NCBI GenBank assembly: GCA_903839875.1
Contig: CAIMDZ010000004.1
Location: 1-36,919, forward strand
DNA length: 36,919 nucleotides
Direction of reading: 5' to 3'
DNA from: an uncultured Bacteroidota bacterium
Lineage (GTDB): Bacteria > Bacteroidota > Bacteroidia > Chitinophagales > Chitinophagaceae
The position numbers and the translations under genes are program-made. This document shows positions 1-8,610 of this stretch, piece after piece. Below the pieces are notes generated by a model. It saw nothing but the letters and a program-made list of their open reading frames with translations, did not search any database and was not told the DNA's origin. The stretch's first letter is position 1. Every line of letters starts with the position of its first letter.

Positions 1-1
1 A

Positions 2-2599
2 AAGGAATTTGTAAAAGTTATACCTTCTTCAGTAAAGAAGATATCCATACTGGACCGTTGCAAGGAACCCGGCAGTGTAGGTGAGCCACTTTATATGGAT
101 GTAGTAAATGCCATCAGTGAAGAGTGGCAGGGAGACAGGATTAAGATTGTTGGCGGCCGTTTTGGTTTGGCTTCAAAAGAATTTACACCCGGTATGGCGC
201 TGTCAATTTTCGCCGATCTGGGTAATGATGATCCTCATAATCATTTTACCATTGGAATAGACGATGATGTAACTCATTTAAGCCTGGAATACGACAAAAC
301 ATTTTCACTCGATAAACAGCATTTGTTCCGTGGATTGTTTTTTGGACTTGGTGCAGATGGTACGGTAAGTGCTAATAAGAACTCCATTAAGATAATCGGT
401 GAAACAACCGATAACTACGTTCAGGGTTATTTTGTTTATGATTCCAAGAAGTCCGGCTCTTTAACCGTATCTCACCTGCGCTTCGGTTCGAAACCCATCC
501 TGTCCACCTACCTTGTAAACTCAGCTAATTTCATTGCCTGCCATAATTACAACTTCATCAACAAGTATGATATTCTTAAAGATGCGGAAAAAGGCGCTAC
601 CTTCTTATTAAATGCACCGTTTGCAAAGGAAGAGGTATGGAAAATACTACCGCAAAAAATGCAGGAAGAGATCATTGATAAGCAGATTAGGTTTTACGTT
701 ATTAATGCTTCCAAAGTTGCAAAAGAAACAGGTATGGGAAACCGTATCAATACTATTTTGCAAACCTGCTTTTTTGCCATTTCTGGTATTTTGCCAAGAG
801 AAGAATCCATCTTAAAGATAAAGGATGCTATTAAAAAGACCTATTCAGATAAAGGAGAAAAAGTCGTCCTGAAAAATTATGAAGCTGTTGATATGGCAGT
901 CGCTAATTTACACGAGATAGATTATTCCGGTTTATCAGTAGGTATAAATGAGACCGATAAGATGGTTCCTGACGAAGCTCCTGATTTTGTGAAGAATGTA
1001 TTGGCAAAGATCATGGCTTTTGAAGGTGATGAGTTGCCCGTTAGCTCCTTCCCGGTGGATGGTGTTTATCCTGTGGCTACCACAAAATGGGAGAAACGCA
1101 ATATAGCAGACAGCGTGCCAGTGTGGGATGCGGACCTCTGCTCGCAGTGCGGTAAGTGCTTCCTCATTTGTCCGCATGCAGCCATCAGGTGTAAAGTGTA
1201 CGGAAAAGAAGAATTGGCAGGAGCCCCGTCAACGTTTAAATATACCGGCCCCATAGGAAAAGAGTTTGATAAAAATATGGAAGCCTACACACTGCAGGTT
1301 TCAGTGGAAGATTGTACAGGCTGTAATTTATGCGTGGAATATTGCCCGATAGAAAGTAAAACAAACGCGGGACACAAGGCCATTAATATGCAGCCTCAGT
1401 TACCTCTTAAAACAGAGGAAATAAAGAACTGGGATTTCTTTCTGAACCTGCCCGAAATAGACCGTTTACGCATAAACAGGAATACTGTTAAGGGTACGCA
1501 GTTCCTGCAGCCTTTATTCGAGTTTTCAGGCGCTTGTTCCGGCTGCGGAGAAACACCTTATATCAAACTGCTTACCCAGTTATATGGAGATCGTATGGTA
1601 GTTGCCAATGCAACAGGTTGTTCCTCCATATTCGGAGGGAATCTGCCAAGTACTCCATGGTCAGAAAACCTGGAGGGCTGCGGACCCGTATGGGCTAATT
1701 CATTGTTTGAAGACAATGCTGAATTCGGGCTGGGTATAAAACTGGCTTATGATAGGAAGACGGATATCGCACGAACCATATTAAGCAACATGCGTGATAT
1801 TTTAGGTGAAAGTTTTGTGGATGGTATTTTGCATGCCGACCAGTCAACTGAAGCGGGTATCATGGAGCAAAGGGAACAAGTAAAAGAATTACGCAGGCGT
1901 GTGTCTTTACTGAATTCTTTTGAAGCAAAACAACTAGTGGTTATTGCAGAGTATCTCGTTAAGAAATCTCATTGGATTATCGGCGGTGATGGCTGGGCTT
2001 ATGACATTGGCTTCGGTGGTCTCGACCATGTTTTGTCAACCGGCGAGAAAGTAAACATCCTTGTCCTTGATACAGAGGTGTACTCCAATACCGGCGGACA
2101 AAAATCGAAATCAACCCCAGTAGGTGCAAGTGCAAAATTCTCTGTGAATGGAAAAGCTTCCGGCAAGAAAGATCTCGCGCTCCAGGCCATAGCTCATGGT
2201 TCGGCATATGTTGCTCAAATCGCAATGGGTGCGAATGATGCTCATACGGTAAAAACCCTCCAGGAAGCAGAAGCCTTCCCCGGAACTTCTATCGTTATTG
2301 CATACAGCCATTGCATTGCTCACGGTTACGATATGATGCACGGCGCAGAACACCAGCAAAATGCAGTTAAGTCTGGCTACTGGCCATTATTCAGGTTTAA
2401 TCCGTTAAAACCAAGAGGGGAAAGGTTTACAATTGATAGTAAAGAACCTGCTATGCCGCTCAAAGATTTCCTTTATGACGAAACCCGTTTCAGTATACTG
2501 GCGCGGCAAAATGCTGAAAATGCTGAGACCTTACTGGTAGCAGCACAGCATGGCGTAAGTGATCATTGGGAAAGACTTATGGCACTAAAAGCGTTGTAA
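2..2599 (+). CDS. nifJ: Pyruvate:ferredoxin (flavodoxin) oxidoreductase, 5'-truncated by the window edge
   Basis: This enzyme oxidatively decarboxylates pyruvate to acetyl-CoA, passing electrons to ferredoxin or flavodoxin in the cytoplasm. The frame is open from base 2, so the ATG at 95 is internal. The first visible residues (LDRCKEPGSVGEPLYMD) match the conserved end of domain II. In the 865-residue fragment, two ferredoxin-type [4Fe-4S] motifs begin at about residues 380 (CSQCGKC...CP) and 438 (CTGCNLC...CP). Cluster-proximal cysteines (CSGCGE) lie at about 512. The thiamine-diphosphate motif runs from GGDGWAYDIG (about 661) to NTGGQ (about 696). The family is about 1,170-1,200 aa, so roughly 300 N-terminal residues lie outside the window. 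The C-terminus looks complete. A homodimeric single-chain PFOR is the only family I know with this domain order. Confidence 0.96.
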   Translation, partial: KEFVKVIPSSVKKISILDRCKEPGSVGEPLYMDVVNAISEEWQGDRIKIVGGRFGLASKEFTPGMALSIFADLGNDDPHNHFTIGIDDDVTHLSLEYDKTFSLDKQHLFRGLFFGLGADGTVSANKNSIKIIGETTDNYVQGYFVYDSKKSGSLTVSHLRFGSKPILSTYLVNSANFIACHNYNFINKYDILKDAEKGATFLLNAPFAKEEVWKILPQKMQEEIIDKQIRFYVINASKVAKETGMGNRINTILQTCFFAISGILPREESILKIKDAIKKTYSDKGEKVVLKNYEAVDMAVANLHEIDYSGLSVGINETDKMVPDEAPDFVKNVLAKIMAFEGDELPVSSFPVDGVYPVATTKWEKRNIADSVPVWDADLCSQCGKCFLICPHAAIRCKVYGKEELAGAPSTFKYTGPIGKEFDKNMEAYTLQVSVEDCTGCNLCVEYCPIESKTNAGHKAINMQPQLPLKTEEIKNWDFFLNLPEIDRLRINRNTVKGTQFLQPLFEFSGACSGCGETPYIKLLTQLYGDRMVVANATGCSSIFGGNLPSTPWSENLEGCGPVWANSLFEDNAEFGLGIKLAYDRKTDIARTILSNMRDILGESFVDGILHADQSTEAGIMEQREQVKELRRRVSLLNSFEAKQLVVIAEYLVKKSHWIIGGDGWAYDIGFGGLDHVLSTGEKVNILVLDTEVYSNTGGQKSKSTPVGASAKFSVNGKASGKKDLALQAIAHGSAYVAQIAMGANDAHTVKTLQEAEAFPGTSIVIAYSHCIAHGYDMMHGAEHQQNAVKSGYWPLFRFNPLKPRGERFTIDSKEPAMPLKDFLYDETRFSILARQNAENAETLLVAAQHGVSDHWERLMALKAL

Positions 2600-2640
2600 T
2601 TCTTTGAGGGATTTTTTATTTGCTTCCCAGCCATATGATG

Positions 2641-2663
2641 TGCCACACTTCTGAAGTGTGGCA
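2641..2663. repeat. Perfect hairpin, 11-bp arms, after nifJ
   Basis: TGCCACACTTC and GAAGTGTGGCA flank a single T, 42 bp after the nifJ stop. No T-run follows, so a factor-independent terminator is not well supported. It may be an interspersed hairpin repeat or an mRNA 3'-end stabiliser. Confidence 0.55.
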
Positions 2664-2735
2664 TATCTATGAACGTATATATCAATAGCCGTCGCCAATG
2701 GTATCGGCTATGCACCCGGTTGTGAATAACTTCTC

Positions 2736-2766
2736 TTGCAGTGTTAATATTTATGCAATATATTTG
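2736..2766 (+). promoter_or_regulatory. Bacteroidota-type promoter of the DUF1003 gene
   Basis: A -7 element TATATTTG (2759-2766) matches the Bacteroidota consensus TAnnTTTG exactly. A TTG (-33 element) lies at 2736-2738, leaving 20 bp between them, which is the usual spacing. The ATG follows 29 bp after the -7 box. This is the clearest promoter in the window. Confidence 0.65.
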
Positions 2767-2795
2767 TTTGTACACTTAACTTACAAACAAGGAAT

Positions 2796-3266
2796 ATGGC
2801 TAAACAAATTAAATCACTCGACGAGTTAAAAAAACTCAGAAAACCAATCGTCAACCCAAATGAAGTCCATAAGGATCAATTTACGAAACTTGAAACAATG
2901 GCCTTATGGATTACAGACCATGTTGGCACCATGGGCTTTTTTCTCATCATTCTGGTATGGACAGCGGTATGGCTGGGATGGAATATGTTTGCACCCAAAG
3001 AATCGCAGTTTGATCCCTATCCTGCTTTTGTGCTCTGGCTGTTTATTTCAAACATGATACAGATCTTCCTCATGCCTTTGATCATGATCGGGCAGAACCT
3101 CCAGGGCAGACACTCTGAGATACGCGCTGAATCAGACTTTGAGGTTAACATCAAAGCAGAAAGAGAAATAGAAACCATCCTTGCTCACCTCGAAAATCAG
3201 AATGATCTCATCCTGAAAATACTAAACCAGTTGGATAAAGATACAAAGGAGAAAACAACACAATAA
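2796..3266 (+). CDS. DUF1003 family membrane protein
   Basis: A 156-aa inner-membrane protein of the DUF1003 family; its biochemical role is unknown. A basic, polar N-terminus is followed by two hydrophobic segments at about residues 45-64 and 77-99. They are joined by a short loop rich in F, D, P and Y, which is typical of the family. A charged C-terminal tail (about 105-156) rich in E, K and Q is probably coiled coil. The length is normal. The ATG at 2796 sits just after a good TAnnTTTG promoter, which supports this start, and the gene appears monocistronic. The downstream neighbour is a broken channel gene with its own repeat-covered 5' end. Confidence 0.85.
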   Translation: MAKQIKSLDELKKLRKPIVNPNEVHKDQFTKLETMALWITDHVGTMGFFLIILVWTAVWLGWNMFAPKESQFDPYPAFVLWLFISNMIQIFLMPLIMIGQNLQGRHSEIRAESDFEVNIKAEREIETILAHLENQNDLILKILNQLDKDTKEKTTQ

Positions 3267-3299
3267 TTATCCTTCAACAATTTTGCCCGAATCAGTTTA

Positions 3300-3437
3300 A
3301 GGAACGTTGACAAAATAATTCCTACGATATGGCGCAGTTATTTTTCTTTTTTTCATCCCGATAGCTATCGGGATTACAACGCCGAAAAAATGGAAAAGAA
3401 CAAGTCAGATTGTAGGAATTATTTTGTCATCGTTCCT
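3300..3437. repeat. Inverted-repeat element (26-bp arms) with central palindrome
   Basis: The arms at 3300-3325 and 3412-3437 are reverse complements with one mismatch (AGGAACGTTGACAAAATAAT and its partner). The middle holds a perfect 20-bp palindrome at 3355-3374 (ATCCCGATAGCTATCGGGAT). A single arm recurs at 17328-17353. Small size, terminal inverted repeats and dispersal fit a MITE-like non-autonomous element. No target-site duplication was confirmed. The right arm runs into the start of the channel pseudogene. Confidence 0.75.
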
Positions 3438-4063
3438 AAGTGATAAATTCAGGCAGTATTCTTTTGACAAAAAGAAACTGGAGGCTTTCAGCGATGGTGT
3501 TTTCGCTATCGTTATCACCATTTTGGTCCTGGAGCTAAAATTTCCTGAAATAAAGCATCCCGAAAATCCAGGTGAAATTTGGGATGCTTTATTAATCGTA
3601 AAATCAGTATTCTTTAGCTGGGCAGTCAGCTTTTTTTCTTTGTTTCGTTGATCTGGATTCACCACCATCAAATCCTGAAAATGGCTGCAGGTACCGATTA
3701 TGGTACTACCTGGCTGAATATTATTTTGTTGTTTTTTATCTGCCTGCTTCCTTTTCCTGCAAAGATAATGGGGGAATATCCCAGGTCTCCCTTTATCGTT
3801 ATGCTTTGGGGCTTGTGTTTTCCGCAACAACTTTTATGCTAACTGTGTTTTATTACTACAATGTAAAAAACTATCTCAATGCCGGGTATGATAAACACAC
3901 TGTAATGAAATATGTACGATTTCCAATTCTTGGCGGGCCCACTATTTATTTGATCGCGGCACTGCTTTTCTTCGTGTCGGTTTATATTTCTTACGTCCTT
4001 TATGCCCTTGTGCCCTTTCTATATATTTTGCCGCTAGATGAAGAAGTGGAGAGAGATAAATAA
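3424..4063 (+). pseudogene. TMEM175/DUF1211-like potassium channel, interrupted by two frameshifts
   Basis: Three overlapping frames together give one bacterial TMEM175-like protein (DUF1211, usually about 200 aa, tetrameric K+ channel). Frame 1 (3424-3651) carries the selectivity-helix signature FSDGVFAI. Frame 2 (3648-3842) carries WIHHH and LLPFPAKIMGEYP. Frame 3 (3806-4063) supplies the last helices. One extra T in the run near 3632-3638 would join frames 1 and 2 as VSFFFVSLIWIHHH. One extra G in the run at 3808-3811 would join frames 2 and 3 as MLWGLVFSATTF. Both lesions are single-base losses in homopolymers, so sequencing error is as likely as true decay. The only in-frame start is TTG at 3424, inside the repeat arm; no in-frame ATG is visible, so the native start may have been displaced. 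Confidence 0.82.
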
Positions 4064-4324
4064 ATTTTGCACGAAACTTCGATCCATTGTCATTATGCAT
4101 AGCCCGAAGGGCTAAATAGGAATACTCTCTGGTGAAACCAAACCGGTGGAGTGAAAATAAGGAGGAACAACCATTGTGGGTGAATATATTTTAATTGAAC
4201 CATTGTTAGTAGATACCATAAAACCAATTTCAATATTAGTTTAATTGTAAGAATATATTTTTTAAAGAAATAGTTTTTTACTTTTGAAGGTAATATATAA
4301 TTATTAAAACCAGTGCCATGTTTT
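4064..4324. repeat. Non-coding gap with degenerate interspersed-repeat remnants
   Basis: No gene is visible. A TAGCCC-GAA-GGGCTA hairpin at 4100-4114 is followed by GGTGAAACC and GGAGGAACAACA-like segments. These resemble hairpin repeats common between genes in this phylum. The rest is A+T-rich and leads into the glycosyltransferase start; no promoter match convinced me. Confidence 0.4.
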
Positions 4325-5164
4325 ATGAGACCGATAACTATACCATCATACATCCGCGATATTTGGAATACAGGCTCAATTACCAAAGAAAATAATATTG
4401 ATCTCGTAAAACAGCATTATAAAGAGCTACTAAAAGGAGAACCTGAAGTATCTATTGTTATACCAGCCTACAATGAAGAAAAAAATATTATGCGAACTTT
4501 GCTTTCATTAAGCACAAATACCACCTCGCGGTCAGTTGAAATAATTGTAGTAAATAACAATTCTGTTGATAATACAGAGATGCTGGTAAAAGCTTCAGGG
4601 GTAGGTTGTATCAGAGAAACAAAACAAGGAATTACAGCAGCACGCAACAAAGGTCTTGCAAATGCAAAAGGCAAATATATACTCAATGCCGATGCCGACT
4701 CAATCTATCCTAAAGCTTGGATCGAAGAAATGGTAGCGCCTCTTGCTAACAATGATAGGGTCAGTATCACCTATGGCAGATTTGCCTTCATCCCTACAGG
4801 CAGAACATCCCGATTCAGTTATTTCCTATATGAAAATATGGCAGATTTGGTCAGGTGGTTTAATAAAACATTCAGAGAAGAAGCGGTAAATGTTTATGGA
4901 TTTAACTCTGGTTTTAGAAAAGCCCAGGGTATAGAAGTCAATGGTTTCGATCATCCGCCTCTTGTTAATGAAGACGGCTGGCTTGCAATAAAGCTGAGAG
5001 ATAAAGGATATGGAAAATTACATTATGTAACAAACGAAAAAGCCAGGGTATGGACCGACGACCGGCGCATAATAATAGACGGCGGATTATGGAATGCGCT
5101 TTATTTGAGGATTAAGCGTACTCTCTTTCCTTCAAAAAACATGATACACCGTACAGACCTATAA
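4325..5164 (+). CDS. Family 2 glycosyltransferase (GT-A fold)
   Basis: A soluble or peripheral GT2 enzyme that probably adds a sugar from a nucleotide donor to a lipid-linked or surface glycan. The N-terminal SIVIPAYNEE (about residues 43-52) is the GT-A nucleotide-binding strand. A metal-binding DAD lies at about 123-125 (NADADS). The acceptor-side ED is in NEDGW (about 216-218), a likely catalytic base. No membrane segment is visible. I chose ATG 4325; GTG 4313 would add four residues. The gene stands alone, separated by a 500-bp A+T-rich gap from the polysaccharide operon downstream, and its link to that locus rests on proximity. Confidence 0.88.
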   Translation: MRPITIPSYIRDIWNTGSITKENNIDLVKQHYKELLKGEPEVSIVIPAYNEEKNIMRTLLSLSTNTTSRSVEIIVVNNNSVDNTEMLVKASGVGCIRETKQGITAARNKGLANAKGKYILNADADSIYPKAWIEEMVAPLANNDRVSITYGRFAFIPTGRTSRFSYFLYENMADLVRWFNKTFREEAVNVYGFNSGFRKAQGIEVNGFDHPPLVNEDGWLAIKLRDKGYGKLHYVTNEKARVWTDDRRIIIDGGLWNALYLRIKRTLFPSKNMIHRTDL

Positions 5165-5664
5165 TTTTCTCCGTTAACTTTTACAAAGTACATTTTGAGA
5201 ACCACCAACATACATAAAATAGTATGCAGGATTTTATTTTGTATTATTTTACAGAATCCAGTATTCTTTTTACATTCTTAAAAGGGGAAATATAACATCT
5301 TGATTTAAATATTATTATAAATAATATAAAATGTTTATGCTTATTTCGCTGAAATAATTGTGCATGTGCGTTTGGTTAGTTTTTATGAGAGAACATTAAC
5401 AGAAGTGTTTTTTGTTTGCGATTAATGTAAAGTTTGGATAATGCAACATTTTCAGAAATTCGTGTATAATTCATAATTTATGAATCCCCCATCTTATAAA
5501 TTGTATTTATTTATAGTTATAAATCATTAAAAATTAGCATCTTAACATTGCTGTGGATAACTTTGTTAACTTCCAGGCACTTAAAAGAGTTATTTTTAGG
5601 AAACCTTATTATGTTTAATACCGTATTTTGAATTAATTAAATTAATAATGTAATTGAATCATTA
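5165..5664. other. A+T-rich gene-free gap upstream of the polysaccharide operon
   Basis: Five hundred bases with no credible ORF. The stretch is very A+T-rich with scattered short palindromes. It must hold the promoter of the downstream operon, but I found only imperfect -7 matches (for example TATGTTTA near 5610) without a spaced TTG. A long leader or regulatory region is possible but not shown. Confidence 0.5.
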
Positions 5665-6315
5665 ATGATATTCAGGTACTTCTGCTTCGTTTTGTTTTTA
5701 TTTACGGTAAGTACTTCCATGGCTCAGGAATCTATGATGCCGGACGTATCTTACGAATTTCTCGACAAGCTTATAGCCACTGCCAAAGCTAATTACCCCA
5801 AAAATAAAACTTACGATCATACTATTAACATCGCCAAAAATAATGTAAAGAAAGCAAAGCTGGAATGGCTCAACCTTGTATCCTTCATTTATTTATACAA
5901 CCCCGCGGGATCAGTACAAAGCGGTATTCAGCCAGGTTTATCTTTTAGTATCGGAACAATTCTGCAGAAACCAGGAGAGATCAAAACCGCTAAAGAGGAA
6001 TTGGCAATTGTCAAACTCAGCCAGGAAGAATATAGCCTGAACTTAGAAGCTATCGTTCAGCAGCGTTACTTTACTTATATTCAGACCTTAACTTTACTTA
6101 ACTGGAAAACTAAAGACCTTCAAAATGCAGAGAGCACCGTCAAGGATATTAAATACAAGTTTGAAAAAGGAGAGGAATCCTTTGAAAATTATAATAAGTC
6201 CCTCACCATGTATTCTGCTGGCGTCCAATCCAAAATTCAAACTGAAGGGGCATACTTAATGGCCAAAAGCAGCCTTGAAGAGATCATTGGCGCAAAACTC
6301 GAAACCATAAAATAA
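5665..6315 (+). CDS. Exported half-length TolC-like (outer membrane efflux type) protein
   Basis: A 216-aa protein with a Sec signal peptide (hydrophobic residues 3-16, likely cleavage after STSMA at about 20). The mature part is mostly amphipathic helix. A central segment (GLSFSIGTILQKPGEIKTAKEELAIVK) and a second long helical run (LSLEAIVQQRYFTYIQ to KFEKGEESFENYN) resemble the alternating helix pattern of TolC/OEP repeats. Full TolC proteins are about 420-500 aa with two such repeats, so this is about half that size. It overlaps the co-polymerase start by one base (TAATG), implying translational coupling and a role in periplasmic transit of the polymer. The family call is by helix pattern and context. 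Confidence 0.7.
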   Translation: MIFRYFCFVLFLFTVSTSMAQESMMPDVSYEFLDKLIATAKANYPKNKTYDHTINIAKNNVKKAKLEWLNLVSFIYLYNPAGSVQSGIQPGLSFSIGTILQKPGEIKTAKEELAIVKLSQEEYSLNLEAIVQQRYFTYIQTLTLLNWKTKDLQNAESTVKDIKYKFEKGEESFENYNKSLTMYSAGVQSKIQTEGAYLMAKSSLEEIIGAKLETIK

Positions 6316-8552
6316 TGGAATTCACGAAATTCATTCAGATACTTAAGAAGCATAAATATGGGCTTATTGCATTGCCTGTTATGGCTATGTTAATTACTTT
6401 CTTTTTAGTCAGAAAGATGCCTAATATTTATTCTTCCCAGTCCAGGTTATCGGCAGGCCTTACCGCAGGCTCCGGGGCTATGCAGATTGCACAGCAAATG
6501 CTTAGCGGAGAAGGCAATATGGCTGAGTCAAAGATCAACCAGACGTTTAGTAATGTAACACAAATAATGCAGCTAAAGATCGTATTGGACCAGGTATCTT
6601 ACCAGCTTATCCTTCACGATTTAACTTCTAATGAACCTTTCAGGAAACCAAGCAAATTCATGTTAGATGTAAATGAGGAAGCCAGAAAACATGCAATTGA
6701 GGTTTACACTAAGGCATATAACTTAAAACAGTCCTTAAACCTGGCCGACAAGGATCAGTTTGGGCTTAATTACCTTATTGTCTCAATGAAGTATGATTAC
6801 GAATCACTGAAAGATAAGATAAAGATATACCGTGTTGAAAACAGCGACTTTATTGATGTGTCTTTTGAATCTGATAACCCGGTATTATCCGCCTTTGTTG
6901 TAAATTCTTTATGTAAAGAGTTTATCAGCTACTATTCCACCCTTACACAGCAAAACAAAATGAAGGCAACTGAGTTTCTTCATGATCTGATGTTACAAAA
7001 GAAAGATTCTCTGAATAGCAAAATGGAGGCATTAAAGAATTATAAGTTAACCAATAGGGTATTGAACATCAACGACCAGACAAAAAGCTTGTATTCCCAG
7101 ATATCAGATTTTGAAACCCGCCTCCAGCTTACAGAAAAAGAAGTAGAAGCTAATACAGGAGCAATTAATGCAATTAACGCAAAATTTAGTTCCCATGAAA
7201 AACAATATATTGAGGACCGCCTGGCATTAATAAACCAGGAGATCGTTGCTACTGAACAGCAGTTAAATGTTCTGAATGACCAATATACAAGAAGTAATTT
7301 TGACCCCGCAGTTAAAGCAAAAGTGGATGCATTGAAAGTTGTGCTGGCACAAAAAATCAATCAATCTACCGACAAATACATTGTAAACCCGCTAAACACA
7401 AAAGAAAGCCTGATCGCTCAAAAGCTTAAGCTTGAAATGGATTTGGAATTAGCTAGAAATAGTATCAGGTCTTATAAAAATGCAATTGCCAATCTGAACA
7501 ACAAGCTCCAAACATTGGCACCTAGTGAAGCCAGAATCCTGGCTTACGAGTCAGATATAGCAATGGCCAGCAAAGAATATTTCGATTTATTGAACCGGTA
7601 TAATCAAAGTGAAATGCAGGTGAGTTCCGCTATGCCAATAAAAGTGATAGAACCTGCATTGCCCGGCACTAAATTACCCTCTAAAAAAATAGTTTTAGTG
7701 ATAGTAAGTGGTGTTGTCAGTTTCGTACTGTACCTCATTATTTTATTCATACTTTTCTATCTCGACGATTCGATAAAAGCCCCGGATGATCTTTTAATTA
7801 AAACAGATATAAGAGTGCTGGGCGCTTTGCCACTTATCAAAACTTCCGTAATGGATATTCAAAAATTATGGAGTATTGATGCTGCAAATCCTATTAATAA
7901 TGAGGTTAAGAAGTTGATCGGGTCCGTTAAGGCCGATCTACAGGCAATATCTGGCAATGCACCGGCCAATCCTGTAAATATTGAATTTAAAAAATTAGTT
8001 CGATCTACACGTTTTGAGATTAATATGGCATTGATGGGAGGGCGCAATCTTGTGGTCACCAGCCTCGAAGAGGGCGAAGGTAAAACCCTCGTTTGCCTCA
8101 GCATGGTCAGCGCTTTTCAAATGATGAATAAAAAAGTATTGCTCATAGATGGTAATTTTCTTAACCCGGGTATTACAACGATGACGCAACCAAAATATTT
8201 TATTGAAGATTATTTAGTAGACAGAACCTCACTGGAGGAAATAGCTGCAGAAGGAAATGTTAGCGTATTAGGTAATAAAGGCAGCGATATTTCATTGTTT
8301 GAGATAAATAGCGAAGCTGAGATAGAACAGAAAATATTAGAACTAAAGGATGTTTTTGATATTATATTTATCGAAGCTTCTGCACTTACTACTCTCAACC
8401 AGTCAAAAGAATGGATTGTAGTAGCTGACAGGGTACTATGTGTTTATGAAGCCAATACCACTATTTCCAACGAAATGAAGGAACAGATTCGTTATTTGAA
8501 ATCAATGGAAGGGAAATTTATTGGCTGGATATTGAACAAAATGACAAAATGA
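6315..8552 (+). CDS. Wzz/Wzc-like polysaccharide co-polymerase with degenerate BY-kinase domain
   Basis: An inner-membrane chain-length/co-polymerase protein of 745 aa. TM1 is at about residues 15-32. A long periplasmic coiled-coil region and the pre-TM proline motif (EPALPGTKLPSK) follow, then TM2 at about 458-483. A cytoplasmic P-loop domain completes it: Walker A EEGEGKT (585-591), Walker A' LLIDGNFLNP (D612) and Walker B-like IIFIEAS. Two features depart from active tyrosine kinases: Walker B carries E687 where Asp is normal, and the C-terminus (GWILNKMTK) has no tyrosine cluster. Polymer length control without autophosphorylation is therefore plausible. It is coupled to the TolC-like gene upstream and followed 58 bp later by a GT2. 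Confidence 0.88.
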   Translation: MEFTKFIQILKKHKYGLIALPVMAMLITFFLVRKMPNIYSSQSRLSAGLTAGSGAMQIAQQMLSGEGNMAESKINQTFSNVTQIMQLKIVLDQVSYQLILHDLTSNEPFRKPSKFMLDVNEEARKHAIEVYTKAYNLKQSLNLADKDQFGLNYLIVSMKYDYESLKDKIKIYRVENSDFIDVSFESDNPVLSAFVVNSLCKEFISYYSTLTQQNKMKATEFLHDLMLQKKDSLNSKMEALKNYKLTNRVLNINDQTKSLYSQISDFETRLQLTEKEVEANTGAINAINAKFSSHEKQYIEDRLALINQEIVATEQQLNVLNDQYTRSNFDPAVKAKVDALKVVLAQKINQSTDKYIVNPLNTKESLIAQKLKLEMDLELARNSIRSYKNAIANLNNKLQTLAPSEARILAYESDIAMASKEYFDLLNRYNQSEMQVSSAMPIKVIEPALPGTKLPSKKIVLVIVSGVVSFVLYLIILFILFYLDDSIKAPDDLLIKTDIRVLGALPLIKTSVMDIQKLWSIDAANPINNEVKKLIGSVKADLQAISGNAPANPVNIEFKKLVRSTRFEINMALMGGRNLVVTSLEEGEGKTLVCLSMVSAFQMMNKKVLLIDGNFLNPGITTMTQPKYFIEDYLVDRTSLEEIAAEGNVSVLGNKGSDISLFEINSEAEIEQKILELKDVFDIIFIEASALTTLNQSKEWIVVADRVLCVYEANTTISNEMKEQIRYLKSMEGKFIGWILNKMTK

Positions 8553-8610
8553 CAAGAACTTAATAACCAGATACTCTGCAACTGGTTTTCTGGAGAAATC
8601 AAAAGCATTT

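Noticed and set aside
6315-8552. Active BY tyrosine kinase
   Set aside because: No tyrosine-rich tail and the Walker B aspartate is replaced by glutamate, so only a co-polymerase call is made.
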